Assembly: GCA_050732695.1 (NCBI GenBank)
Contig: JBOHRL010000024.1
Coordinates: forward strand, 52,783 to 116,782
DNA: 64,000 nucleotides
Source: JBFFZF01 sp050732695
GTDB taxonomy: Bacteria; Gemmatimonadota; Gemmatimonadetes; Longimicrobiales; RSA9
Reading direction: 5' to 3'
The position numbers and the translations under genes are program-made. A model generated the notes under the pieces. That model did not search any database, had not been told where the DNA came from, and saw nothing but the letters and a program-made list of their open reading frames with translations. This document shows positions 53,330 through 61,413 of this stretch, piece by piece (within the stretch, counting starts at the first letter, position 1; every line of letters begins with the position of its first letter).

Positions 53330-53360
53330 GTATTGCGTGATGGCGGAAAAGCAATACATA
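53330..53360 (+). promoter_or_regulatory. Candidate promoter with dyad operator for the H1-like gene
   Basis: TTGCGT (53333-53338) and TACATA (53355-53360) are 16 bases apart. A perfect 7-bp inverted repeat, GTATTGC (53330-53336) and GCAATAC (53351-53357), covers both boxes, its half-sites centred two helical turns apart. A second inverted repeat, GCGGCGA with TCGCCGC (53378-53384 and 53392-53398), could form a leader hairpin 30 bases before the start. Confidence 0.4.
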
Positions 53361-53427
53361 TTGTACTCGCGTAGATAGCGGCGAACCGAACTCGCCGCGT
53401 TTTACCACCCTCAAGGGAGAGGTCCGA

Positions 53428-54015
53428 ATGGCAGCCATGAAGAAGGGTCGTAAGAAGGCAGCGGCCCGCAAGCCGGCCAAGGCCGCGCGCAAGAAGGTCT
53501 CGCGCAAGGCGAAGAAGTCGGCCAGCAAGGTCGCGCGCAGAGTCGGTCGCAAAGTCGCCCGCAAGAAGGTTGCGCGGAAAGCCGCGCGCAAGAAGGGCGC
53601 GAAGAAGGCGACCCGCAAAAAGGCCGCGCGCAAGACCAGAAAGAAGGCCTCCAGAAAGAAGGCTGCGAAGAAGCCTGCCAGGAAAAAGGCCGCGAAGAAG
53701 GCCGCGAAGAAGGCCGCTAAGAAGCCGGCCAAAAAAGCGGCCAAGAAGGCGGCAAAGAAGGCCAAGCGCAAGCCCAATCCGGCGTTCATGAAGGCGATGA
53801 CGCCGAGCGCAGACCTCGCCGCAATTGTCGGCGGCAAACCGATGCCGCGGACCGAGGTCACCAAGTCGCTCTGGGCCTACATCAAGAAGAACAACCTCCA
53901 GGACGCCAGAGAGAGGCGGATGATCAACGCCGACGACAAGCTGCGCAGAGTGCTCGGCAAGAACCGCGTCTCCATGTTCGAGATGACCCGACTGGTGAAC
54001 GCTCACCTGAAGTAG
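53428..54015 (+). CDS. Histone H1-like protein with C-terminal SWIB/MDM2 domain
   Basis: A 195-residue chromatin-type protein. Residues 1-115 are a lysine/alanine/arginine-rich tail built from KKAAKK- and RKK-type repeats, like eukaryotic H1 tails and bacterial Hc1/Hc2 proteins. Residues about 116-195 form a SWIB/MDM2 domain (NPAFMKAMTPSADLAAIVGGKPMPRTEVTKSLWAYIKKNNLQD, ending DDKLRRVLGKNRVSMFEMTRLVNAHLK). It should compact or organise DNA. The combination is known in Chlamydia and some soil bacteria. The codon run is a low-complexity AAG/GCC sequence that could vary in length. AAGGGAGAGG lies before the ATG, and a clear terminator follows. Confidence 0.92.
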   Translation: MAAMKKGRKKAAARKPAKAARKKVSRKAKKSASKVARRVGRKVARKKVARKAARKKGAKKATRKKAARKTRKKASRKKAAKKPARKKAAKKAAKKAAKKPAKKAAKKAAKKAKRKPNPAFMKAMTPSADLAAIVGGKPMPRTEVTKSLWAYIKKNNLQDARERRMINADDKLRRVLGKNRVSMFEMTRLVNAHLK

Positions 54016-54039
54016 TCACTCGACGGGCGAAGGCAGAAG

Positions 54040-54078
54040 GACGGGGGCGTGCCAGCACGGCGCGCCCCTCGTCTTTTT
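54040..54078 (+). terminator. Rho-independent terminator after the H1-like gene
   Basis: GACGGGGGCG (54040-54049) pairs with CGCCCCTCGTC (54063-54073) with one bulged base, and TTTTT (54074-54078) follows immediately. It lies 25 bases past the stop codon. Confidence 0.8.
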
Positions 54079-54118
54079 CGCTCGTGCAACGGCTCGGCAC
54101 GGAAGGCAACGACGGACC

Positions 54119-55057
54119 ATGGCCATCGATTTTGCCGCTCTGGTATCGCGACTCGGCGAGCCTCGCCTCGAGCGTGATGCGCCGCTCGCGCCGCTCACCA
54201 CGTTCCGGATTGGCGGGCCGGCCGATCTGCTCTACCACGCGACCACCGCCCACGAGTTCGTCCTCGGCGTGCGCACTGCGCGCGAGATGAATGTCCCTTA
54301 TTTCGTACTCGGACGGGGCGCGAACATCCTCGTCGGCGATGGCGGGTTCCGCGGCATGGTCATCCGCTGTGAAGTCGGCGGTATCGAGTTCCTCGATGAG
54401 GTTCGAGTCCGCGCGGGCGCAGGCGTGGACACATTCCACGATCTCATCGACGCAACCGTCGCACGCCGCCTGGGCGGGCTCCATCACTACGTCGGCATCC
54501 CGAGCACCGTCGGTGGCGCGATCTGGCAGAACCTCCACTTCCTCTCGCCTCCACCCGCCCGCGAACGGACCTGTTTCATTGCCGAGGTCCTCGACCAGTG
54601 CCGCATCCTCACAGCCGAGGGTGACGTTCGCGATGTCGATGCCGGATACTTCCATTTCGGCTACGACTACAGCATCCTGCACGATCGGGACGATTACGTA
54701 ATCACCGCCACCTTCCGACTCGAGCCTTCACCCGCCGACGAACTCCGCGAGGTGATCCGCAGCAACCTCGCCTGGCGCGACGAGCGACACCCCGATCTCT
54801 GGCTCTATCCCTGCGCCGGCTCGATCTTCCGGAAAATCGAAAGCACCGGCGCCGGCCGATTGATCGATGAATGCGGCCTCAAGGGCCACGTCCTCGGCAA
54901 TGCCCAGATCTTCCACAAGCACGCCAACATCATCGTGAACCTCGGCGGCGCGACCGCCCTCGAGGTCCGCGCCCTCATCGACCTCGCCCAGACCACCGTC
55001 CTGCACCAGCTTGGCTACACACTCGTGCCGGAGATCAAGTTCATCGGGGAGTTCTGA
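54119..55057 (+). CDS. murB: UDP-N-acetylenolpyruvoylglucosamine reductase
   Basis: A 312-residue FAD enzyme. The FAD-binding region shows LTTFRIGGPADLL and YFVLGRGANILVGDGGFRGMVI, the middle carries GGLHHYVGIPSTVGGAIWQN, and the C-terminal side has the catalytic CAGSIFRK serine and the final PEIKFIGEF glutamate. It reduces the enolpyruvyl group to lactyl in peptidoglycan precursor synthesis. It stands apart from other mur genes, between the H1-like gene and an FKBP gene. Confidence 0.96.
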   Translation: MAIDFAALVSRLGEPRLERDAPLAPLTTFRIGGPADLLYHATTAHEFVLGVRTAREMNVPYFVLGRGANILVGDGGFRGMVIRCEVGGIEFLDEVRVRAGAGVDTFHDLIDATVARRLGGLHHYVGIPSTVGGAIWQNLHFLSPPPARERTCFIAEVLDQCRILTAEGDVRDVDAGYFHFGYDYSILHDRDDYVITATFRLEPSPADELREVIRSNLAWRDERHPDLWLYPCAGSIFRKIESTGAGRLIDECGLKGHVLGNAQIFHKHANIIVNLGGATALEVRALIDLAQTTVLHQLGYTLVPEIKFIGEF

Positions 55058-55090
55058 TCCGTAGCGTTCTGCGCCCGATCTTCAGCGACC

Positions 55091-55627
55091 TCAACGCAGC
55101 AACGCTGGAATGGTGTGCCGAGGTCCAGCCGGCCCATCCGCATCTCGAGGCGACAGGGTCGATCCGACGCTCAGCAACTCGATCTCGTACACCAGGACCG
55201 AGTTCCCGGGAATCAGCCCCTTCGCCTGATTGCCGTAGCCGAGTTGTGGCGGGATCACGAGCTTGCGCACGCCGCCCGCACGCATCCCGTTCACACCCTC
55301 ATCCCAGCCGGGGATCACCTGGCCGATGCCGATCGTGAATGCGAACGGGTTCGCCGCTGATGTGCGCGAGTCGAATAGGGTTCCATCGGGCAGCCATCCG
55401 GCGTACAGCACGGTCGCCCTCGTGCCGAGGCGCGCCTCGGTGCCGGTCCCGACCCCGATATCTTCGTAGTACAGGCCTGACGCGGTCCGCGTCATACGGT
55501 CGAGATCGACGTCCAGTTCGGCAGCGTATGCGATATCGCGAGGATCGGTGGGCGGCGCGATCGGGTCATCACCACACGCGACGATGGTGAACGCCGCGAA
55601 GAGCGCGGCGGGCGAGCAGTTCGGCAC
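55091..55627 (-). CDS. FKBP-type peptidyl-prolyl isomerase lipoprotein
   Basis: A 178-residue protein with a lipobox (FTIVACGDD). The FKBP domain (about residues 60-155) shows VLYAGWLPDGTLFDSR, IGIGQVIPGWDEGVNGMRAGGVRKLVIPPQLGYG and VLVYEIELL. It would catalyse proline isomerisation in folding envelope proteins. The GTG at 55627 is preceded by GGGAG. It converges with murB. Confidence 0.93.
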   Translation of the reverse strand: MPNCSPAALFAAFTIVACGDDPIAPPTDPRDIAYAAELDVDLDRMTRTASGLYYEDIGVGTGTEARLGTRATVLYAGWLPDGTLFDSRTSAANPFAFTIGIGQVIPGWDEGVNGMRAGGVRKLVIPPQLGYGNQAKGLIPGNSVLVYEIELLSVGSTLSPRDADGPAGPRHTIPALLR

Positions 55628-55690
55628 CGATTGGACTCCCGATTTCCGTTGCAGAACGCATCAAGCTCGCACGACGCGCGCGGAGGGACA

Positions 55691-55740
55691 AGAAAAGCCC
55701 GGCCCGGGTCGTCTGTAGCGACGAGGACCCGGGCCGGGCG
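55691..55740 (-). terminator. Rho-independent terminator of the GlsB-like gene
   Basis: A perfect 14-bp stem (GCCCGGCCCGGGTC at 55697-55710 with GACCCGGGCCGGGC at 55726-55739). Read on the minus strand it is followed by TTTTCTTG, 20 bases past the stop of the gene at 55761. Confidence 0.85.
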
Positions 55741-55760
55741 GCGACGATTCGAGTCGGAGC

Positions 55761-56006
55761 CTACGGGACCTCGACGCGGTCCTTGGCCACAAACTTCTTG
55801 TACAACCAGAGCAGCAGCAGCGTACCGAGAATCGCGCCGATCCAGCCCTGTCCCCACTGCCCCAGAACGAAGCCGCCGATCAGCGACCCACCGATCCCCA
55901 GCAGGATCGTCGCAATAATGCCACCCGGATCCTTGCCGGGCATGACGAACTTCGCGATCGCACCAACAACCCCGCCGAAGATGATCCAGCCGATCAAGCC
56001 ACCCAT
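55761..56006 (-). CDS. GlsB/YeaQ/YmgE-family membrane protein
   Basis: An 81-residue protein with three hydrophobic helices: LIGWIIFGGVVGAIAKFVMPG, GGIIATILLGIGGSLIGGFVLG and GWIGAILGTLLLLWLYKKF. This is the transglycosylase-associated (GlsB/YeaQ) family, stress-induced small membrane proteins of unknown mechanism. GGAGG precedes the ATG. A rho-independent terminator follows. Confidence 0.93.
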   Translation of the reverse strand: MGGLIGWIIFGGVVGAIAKFVMPGKDPGGIIATILLGIGGSLIGGFVLGQWGQGWIGAILGTLLLLWLYKKFVAKDRVEVP

Positions 56007-56095
56007 GTCAACCTCCCGGGGACGATCCGTGGTGGGCTGGTCCTACCGAACTCCGTCCAGGGAGCCAGCCCGAAGCCTTCGCTTACCCGTACAAT

Positions 56096-56302
56096 TTACT
56101 CGTACGATGGCTTCTTGTCCTTCGCAAGGCTCTTGAACACTTTCATCAGTAGCCAGCCGATCAGCACGATCGGCAGCACGGTGAACAGCAGGAAGGACAG
56201 AAACCCCATCACGGCGCCGAACAGCGCGGCCAGGATTCTGACCGTGATGAGGCCGATCACCGCGAGCACGCTCCCGGTCAGGAGCTTCGATCCGAATCCC
56301 AT
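56096..56302 (-). CDS. Small two-helix membrane protein, unknown
   Basis: A 68-residue protein: MGFGSKLLTG, then two hydrophobic segments (SVLAVIGLITVRILAALFGAVMGFLSFLLFTVLPIVLIGWLLMKVF) and a charged tail (KSLAKDKKPSYE). I chose the ATG at 56302; the upstream frame in the track is not protein-like. No family is recognised. It lies 89 bases upstream of the GlsB-like gene on the same strand and may be cotranscribed with it. Confidence 0.65.
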   Translation of the reverse strand: MGFGSKLLTGSVLAVIGLITVRILAALFGAVMGFLSFLLFTVLPIVLIGWLLMKVFKSLAKDKKPSYE

Positions 56303-56421
56303 CGTAACGACTCCATGGTCGAAGGGTACGCTGGTATCTCTACGGCCGGACCCGGCGGTCGGATTCAACCGGGCGCTCACCACCATGCCCCCATCGATTG
56401 CCGGGCGGAGAGAACAACCGA

Positions 56422-58848
56422 ATGCGTAGCAGGGGCCGGGCTATTGCGGGGAACGGCGGAGAGGGGCAGGCCTGTCTGGCATCGGTGGCGGTGGCGAAGG
56501 CGGTGGGGATGGCGGGATGGACGGTGACGGGACGTTCGGCCTCGGCGAGGGCGGGCCTGCTCTTGCTGGTCATCCTCGGCATTGGGTGCACGCCGCTTCA
56601 CCGGACTGTGCGCGGCATTTTCGATCCGGACTGGAAGATGGCGCAGCAGGTGACCATCCACCGCGACGAATGGGGAGTTCCGCACATCGAGGGGGAGACG
56701 GACGCGAGCACGGCATTCGGCATGGGCTACGCGCAAGCGGAGGACAACTTCTGGCAGCTCGAGGAAGACTTCATCCATTCGTTGGGCCGGGCGGCGCAGT
56801 TGTACGGTGAGGAATCGCTGGCGGACGACATCGTTCGAGCGGCGTTCGAGGTCGAGCGACTTTCGCGCGAGGAATACGAGCGCGAACCGCCGGACCGGAA
56901 AGCGATCTGGGACGCGTGGGCTGCGGGGATCAACTACTGGATCGGCAGGCACCCGGAATCGCGGCCGCGTCTGTTGACACGGATCGAGCCATGGTTCGCG
57001 TTTGCGCGGTTTCGTGGCGTTTCGTCGAGCACGCGCATCGACGGCGTGCGCGTCCGCGATGTGATTGCAGTGCCGGTCGGCGAGCGCACGCTCGTCGATC
57101 CGTCGCAGACCTCGAGTTCAACCCCCGCGTCCGGTTGGCCGGATTTTGACGATGCGAATGCCCCGCTCAGCCGGCTCGAGCGTGCCCGAACGCGCGATAT
57201 CGAACCAGTATTCGAGGTCGATGCGCTCGAAGGGTTGCCGGGCGCGCCGATCGAATCGAACGCATGGGCGATCGCGCCCTCCCGCACAGCGGATGGCCGC
57301 GCCCTGCTGTTTCAGAACCCGCACGTCGGATTCTTCGGCAGCGGGCAGCGCTGGGAAGTGCACTTGCGCAGCGTGAGCGGTTGGCATGTCGCCGGGTTCG
57401 CCATCCTCGGCACACCCGTCGTGCGATCCGGTCACAACGAGTACCTTGCCTGGACGCATACGAATACCGGTGCCGATGCGCAGGACGCGTTCGTACTGCA
57501 ATTCGGACATCCGACAGACTCGCTTGCCTATCGCTGGGGCAACGAATGGCGAACGGCGACCGTGCACGAAGGCGATGTGTACGTGCGCACCGGGACCGGT
57601 CTCGTGCGGCAGCACTACCGCTTCCTGCGCGCGCATCAGGGGCCCGTCGTCGCCTCGCCGGATGGCCAGCGCATCGCCGTACGCATCGCACGCTTCGAAG
57701 ACGGCGGTTCACTGCCGCAATGGCTGGCCATGGGCCGGGCGCATTCGTTCGAGGCGTTTCGCGCCGCTCTCGCAGGCACCGCGTTTCCCATCTCGAATAC
57801 GATGTACGCCGACCGCGACGGCAACATCTTCTACCTTCACGGCAATGCCGTGCCCCGGCGTGACACGCGCTTCGACTGGACACTGCCCGTGGATGGGACG
57901 AACCCTGCGACCGACTGGCAGGGCTATCACACCATCGATGAGTTGCCGTTCCTGCTCAATCCCACGGCCGGCTGGATCCAGAACACGAACGCGACCCCGT
58001 TCCAGGCGACAGACGATGCAGCGAATCTCCGTCGCGAGGCGTATCCTTCCTATGTCGCACGGGAGCCGGACAACGCGCGCGCCCGGATCTCCCGCCGCAT
58101 CCTCGCATCACGCACGGACTGGACACTCGGTGCGCTGGCCGATGCGGCCTTCGACACACATGTTCTGAACGCGGAGACCGACGTTCCTCGCCTCATTGAC
58201 GAGTGGGAACGGCTTGGTGCAGAGGATGGTGCCCGCGCCCTCGCCGTCGAGCCCGCCGTCGATGCCCTGCGTGCATGGGACCGCGTGAGCACAACCGAAT
58301 CGGCGGCGATGACGCTCTATGTGTACTGGTCCGAAGCCCTCGTCGATGCCGTCGAGGAAGCCGATGCGAACGGTGCGACAGGCGATAGCGCGCCAGCATG
58401 GCCGCTCGTGAGCGCACTCGAAAAGGCCGTCACCGGCATTCGAACTGCCTGGGATACGACGCTGGTGCCGTGGGGAGAAGTGAATCGTTTGCAACGCGTG
58501 CACACGAGTGGCGGCGAGGCCTTTGACGAGGAGAAGCCGAGCCTTCCGGTGGCTGGCGCGCCGGGCGGGCTCGGCATCGTATTCGCCTTCGGTTCGAGAA
58601 CGGGCCCAGCCGGCCGGAGGCGCTACGGTGTGCGTGGCCACACGTGGATCGGCATTGCCGCGCTTGGTAATCCGATCGAAACCCGCTCGATCATGACATT
58701 CGGACAGCGCGCCGACCCGAACTCGCCGCATTGGTTCGATCAGGCCGCACTCTACGCTCGGGGTGAATTCAAGCCGGCGTGGTTTCAGCCGGCCGAGATT
58801 CGCGAGCACGCACAGCGATCTTACCTTCCCGGACAGGAGGGACGCTAG
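56422..58848 (+). CDS. Penicillin-acylase-family Ntn hydrolase, exported
   Basis: An 808-residue protein. A membrane leader (ARAGLLLLVILGIGCTPLHR) ends in a possible lipobox. The alpha-chain region begins with TIHRDEWGVPHIEGETDASTAFGMGYAQAEDNFWQLE, the family signature. Autocatalytic cleavage would expose Ser279 in ESNAWAI as the nucleophile, followed by the beta chain (FQNPHVGF, HNEYLAWTHTNTGADAQDAF). Relatives cut beta-lactam side chains, N-acyl-homoserine lactones or other acylated amides; the substrate is unknown. The ATG at 56422 follows GGAGAG; a later in-frame ATG at 56509 is an alternative. Confidence 0.93.
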   Translation: MRSRGRAIAGNGGEGQACLASVAVAKAVGMAGWTVTGRSASARAGLLLLVILGIGCTPLHRTVRGIFDPDWKMAQQVTIHRDEWGVPHIEGETDASTAFGMGYAQAEDNFWQLEEDFIHSLGRAAQLYGEESLADDIVRAAFEVERLSREEYEREPPDRKAIWDAWAAGINYWIGRHPESRPRLLTRIEPWFAFARFRGVSSSTRIDGVRVRDVIAVPVGERTLVDPSQTSSSTPASGWPDFDDANAPLSRLERARTRDIEPVFEVDALEGLPGAPIESNAWAIAPSRTADGRALLFQNPHVGFFGSGQRWEVHLRSVSGWHVAGFAILGTPVVRSGHNEYLAWTHTNTGADAQDAFVLQFGHPTDSLAYRWGNEWRTATVHEGDVYVRTGTGLVRQHYRFLRAHQGPVVASPDGQRIAVRIARFEDGGSLPQWLAMGRAHSFEAFRAALAGTAFPISNTMYADRDGNIFYLHGNAVPRRDTRFDWTLPVDGTNPATDWQGYHTIDELPFLLNPTAGWIQNTNATPFQATDDAANLRREAYPSYVAREPDNARARISRRILASRTDWTLGALADAAFDTHVLNAETDVPRLIDEWERLGAEDGARALAVEPAVDALRAWDRVSTTESAAMTLYVYWSEALVDAVEEADANGATGDSAPAWPLVSALEKAVTGIRTAWDTTLVPWGEVNRLQRVHTSGGEAFDEEKPSLPVAGAPGGLGIVFAFGSRTGPAGRRRYGVRGHTWIGIAALGNPIETRSIMTFGQRADPNSPHWFDQAALYARGEFKPAWFQPAEIREHAQRSYLPGQEGR

Positions 58849-58926
58849 CCCGTCGTGAAACGCGCCACGCGTCGCGGCGTATGGTCGGTGGCGCTCGAAG
58901 AGCCAGACCAATCAAGGAGGGTCGAC

Positions 58927-59322
58927 ATGGAGGACGATACGAGGGACACCCCGCGCGACTCGAATCGCGTGCGGGAAGTACTCAGCGAGTTACAGGCGAG
59001 AATCGAAAGCGCCGTTGACGAGATCCGGCCAAAGCTCCGTAACGCATTCGATGAGCTGGACGCCAAGGTCGATGCAGCGGTCGCCGACATGCGCCCGAAG
59101 GCCCAGTCCGCGATGCGCGACGTGCGGCCCAAAGTCGACCAGTTCGTCGCCGATGTGCAGCCGCGGCTGGATAACCTGCTCGAACGGCTTCAGATCAAGA
59201 TCGATGAACTCCGGCGAGATCTGGATCAGCGTGCCGCCCGCGGCGACCCGGATCCGGCCGGTCAGATCGGATCCGGCGCCGGGGATCCGCCGCCGGACGA
59301 CGACGGCACGTCGCAACCGTGA
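58927..59322 (+). CDS. Amphipathic helical repeat protein, apolipoprotein-like
   Basis: A 131-residue soluble protein with no signal peptide. It contains 11-residue-type amphipathic repeats around DEIRPKLRNAFDELDAKVDAAVADMRPKAQSAMRDVRPKVDQFVADVQPRLDNLL, where the RPK element recurs every 18-19 residues, like apolipoprotein or late-embryogenesis proteins. It ends in an acidic, proline-rich tail. I do not recognise a specific family. AAGGAGGG precedes the ATG at 58927, and a hairpin follows. Confidence 0.65.
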   Translation: MEDDTRDTPRDSNRVREVLSELQARIESAVDEIRPKLRNAFDELDAKVDAAVADMRPKAQSAMRDVRPKVDQFVADVQPRLDNLLERLQIKIDELRRDLDQRAARGDPDPAGQIGSGAGDPPPDDDGTSQP

Positions 59323-59331
59323 AGCGTTGGG

Positions 59332-59357
59332 AACGGCCCGTTTCTACGGGCCGTTTC
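59332..59357 (+). terminator. Rho-independent-like terminator
   Basis: A perfect 10-bp stem, AACGGCCCGT (59332-59341) and ACGGGCCGTT (59346-59355), around a TTCT loop, lies 9 bases past the stop. Only a short T-rich tract follows (TCGCTTC). Confidence 0.7.
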
Positions 59358-59482
59358 GCTTCACCCCTGTCCGTACGCCGCCGATACTTCCTGCGAGAGC
59401 ACAAACTCGAGAATTCTGCTGCCACCCGGTGATCCGGGCGCCGAGGCCCCAGCGACCGCCGCTCACCGGGGCCGTGATTCAG

Positions 59483-60664
59483 ATGACCGCACGCACAACC
59501 ATGGATCGCACCGCGAGCATCCTCGTGCTCGCATTCCTCGGCCTGTTCTTCGTGCTGTCCATCGACTCGCTGGTCCGGCTGTGGTCGGTCCGACACGGTA
59601 TGGCGGGCCCGCTCGAGGCCGCGCTCGTTCTCTCCTATCAGCTCGCGCACGCCACCATCACATTGCTCGGTACGATTCTCACCTCACGCATCCTCTGGCG
59701 CGCTGAAACGCACGGCACCCCCGCATTCGGCTGGCTACTCGCGTTTCTGACTCTGTGGTACACGAAGGCCTTTGGCTATGCCAGCTTCCCGGGTCCGTTC
59801 CAGTCCTCGCTGGCGGAAGCCCTCTTTGCGACCGGGTTCCCCCGCCTTGCCGCATCCCTTCTCTTCGGCGCGCCGTGGTGGGCCGCATGGCTTGCGCTCG
59901 GCGCCGCGCTCCGCATATCGGTCTGTTATCCGCGATCCATCACGATGCAGGACATTGAGGCGCCCGGCGCCCGCGACCGAACCGGACTGCTCCGGTCCGT
60001 CGCGCTGGCCGGGCTCGATGTCGGCTCTGCCTTGCGGCGCGCCGCCGCCACCGCACTCCGCCTCGGCCTGTTACGCAGCGCCGTCGTGTGGCCGGTCACG
60101 CTCGGACTCGGTATCGCGGCATCGCTCATGACCGCACCGACAGTCGGGTTTCTGGCCCTTTACGGTTGTGGTATCGCGCTGGTCATCACGAATCTGCGCG
60201 CCGGGCTGAACATCGCGAACGGCCTGGAACGGCGCCGACTCCTGTGGGTGGTGCAGGCCGGGTTGACTGCGTCGCTCGCTTTTGCACTCGCCGGTGTGCT
60301 CTCCTTCGCAGGCGATCGCGCGGCCGACCTCGTGTCCTTTGCCGTGACCGCCATCGCCCCGCTGGCGGTGCTGGCCAGCGCCGGCATCGGCGCGCGGCCG
60401 GGCCACCCACCCGATCCGCGCGCTGCCTTGCGCAATACTGCAAGCCGCGGCGCCGTCGCCGTGATCAGCGCTCTCGCCTACGTCGCTGCCCGGCCCATCG
60501 CCGCGTCAACCGGCTGGTCGCAGATCATCGTTTCATTGCTCGGGCTCGGCGTCGCCATCATCACGGCTCTCCTCGTCTGGAACCACGTGCGTGCCTCGGC
60601 GGCACGCATGATCACCCCGGCCTTCGCTCGACGACACCGGCGCGCGGTCGTACTCGATTCGTGA
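59483..60664 (+). CDS. Polytopic membrane protein, unknown
   Basis: A 393-residue protein with about ten hydrophobic segments (SILVLAFLGLFFVLSIDSLVRL near the start; VGFLALYGCGIALVITNLRAGLNIANGLE in the second half). Charged loops contain RFLHS-free, arginine-rich stretches. I do not recognise a family. The ATG at 59483 was chosen among close starts. Its last 53 bases overlap the convergent msrQ gene, which is unusual but both ends look genuine. Confidence 0.6.
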   Translation: MTARTTMDRTASILVLAFLGLFFVLSIDSLVRLWSVRHGMAGPLEAALVLSYQLAHATITLLGTILTSRILWRAETHGTPAFGWLLAFLTLWYTKAFGYASFPGPFQSSLAEALFATGFPRLAASLLFGAPWWAAWLALGAALRISVCYPRSITMQDIEAPGARDRTGLLRSVALAGLDVGSALRRAAATALRLGLLRSAVVWPVTLGLGIAASLMTAPTVGFLALYGCGIALVITNLRAGLNIANGLERRRLLWVVQAGLTASLAFALAGVLSFAGDRAADLVSFAVTAIAPLAVLASAGIGARPGHPPDPRAALRNTASRGAVAVISALAYVAARPIAASTGWSQIIVSLLGLGVAIITALLVWNHVRASAARMITPAFARRHRRAVVLDS

Positions 60665-61409
60665 CCGATCGCCGGAATGCAGGCAGTCGCAGGACGAGCA
60701 GCAGCCCAACGAGAATGAAGAACACGAGAACATCGATCTGGAACGCCTTCGATATCACTTTCCAGTAGAAGTGCAACACGCCGAGCGGCACAATCACGTA
60801 CAGAAGGCGATGCAGCTGTGTCCAGCGTTTGCCGAGGCGCCGGATCCAGCCGGTCGTTGACGTGATGGCCAGCGGAATCAACAACACAAAGGCCGTGAAG
60901 CCCACTGTGATGTACGGCCGCTCGACAATGTCTTCGATGATGTATTCGAACGCAAAGAACTGATCGAGTACGATGTATGTCAGAAAATGAAGGCAAGCGT
61001 AGAAGAAGGCGAAAAGACCGATCAACCGGCGCAGCTTGATCAGCGGATTGAAGCCTGTGAGACGCCGGATCGGCGACACCGCCAGCGCCGTGGTCAGTAG
61101 CGAGAGGGTGGTGTACCCGGTCCAGTTCGTGACGGTTTCGATCGGGTTGGCGCCGAGATCGTCAAGAAAGAAGCGGACGAGCAGAATCGTGGCGGGCAGG
61201 AGCGCGCCGAGCCACACGAGTGGTTTCACGAAGCGGGGGAGCTGCGCGGCGCTCCGCTTCACGACGCGAGGCGCGGATGCTGCCGTTGCCACCCGCGACC
61301 GTGGTGATGTCTCGGCGTGGATACTCGCTGCTCCGCCGTCCGCGGCGTGCCGGGCAACTGCGCCGCCCTCCCGCTGCAACTTCATCGTCCGGTCTGCTGG
61401 CTGCCGCAT
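60612..61409 (-). CDS. msrQ: MsrQ (YedZ-like) haem-binding membrane partner of MsrP
   Basis: A 265-residue protein. The membrane core shows the ferric-reductase-like pattern with haem-ligating histidines in YACLHFLTYIVL and WTQLHRLLYVIVPLGVLHFYWKV, and five to six helices. MsrQ passes electrons from the quinone pool to MsrP, which repairs oxidised methionines in periplasmic proteins. The gene starts 5 bases past the msrP stop. The N-terminus is about 45 residues longer and less conserved than in E. coli; its start at 61409 is uncertain. Confidence 0.9.
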   Translation of the reverse strand: MRQPADRTMKLQREGGAVARHAADGGAASIHAETSPRSRVATAASAPRVVKRSAAQLPRFVKPLVWLGALLPATILLVRFFLDDLGANPIETVTNWTGYTTLSLLTTALAVSPIRRLTGFNPLIKLRRLIGLFAFFYACLHFLTYIVLDQFFAFEYIIEDIVERPYITVGFTAFVLLIPLAITSTTGWIRRLGKRWTQLHRLLYVIVPLGVLHFYWKVISKAFQIDVLVFFILVGLLLVLRLPAFRRSVTNRVRPRAGVVERRPG

Positions 61410-61413
61410 GGAA

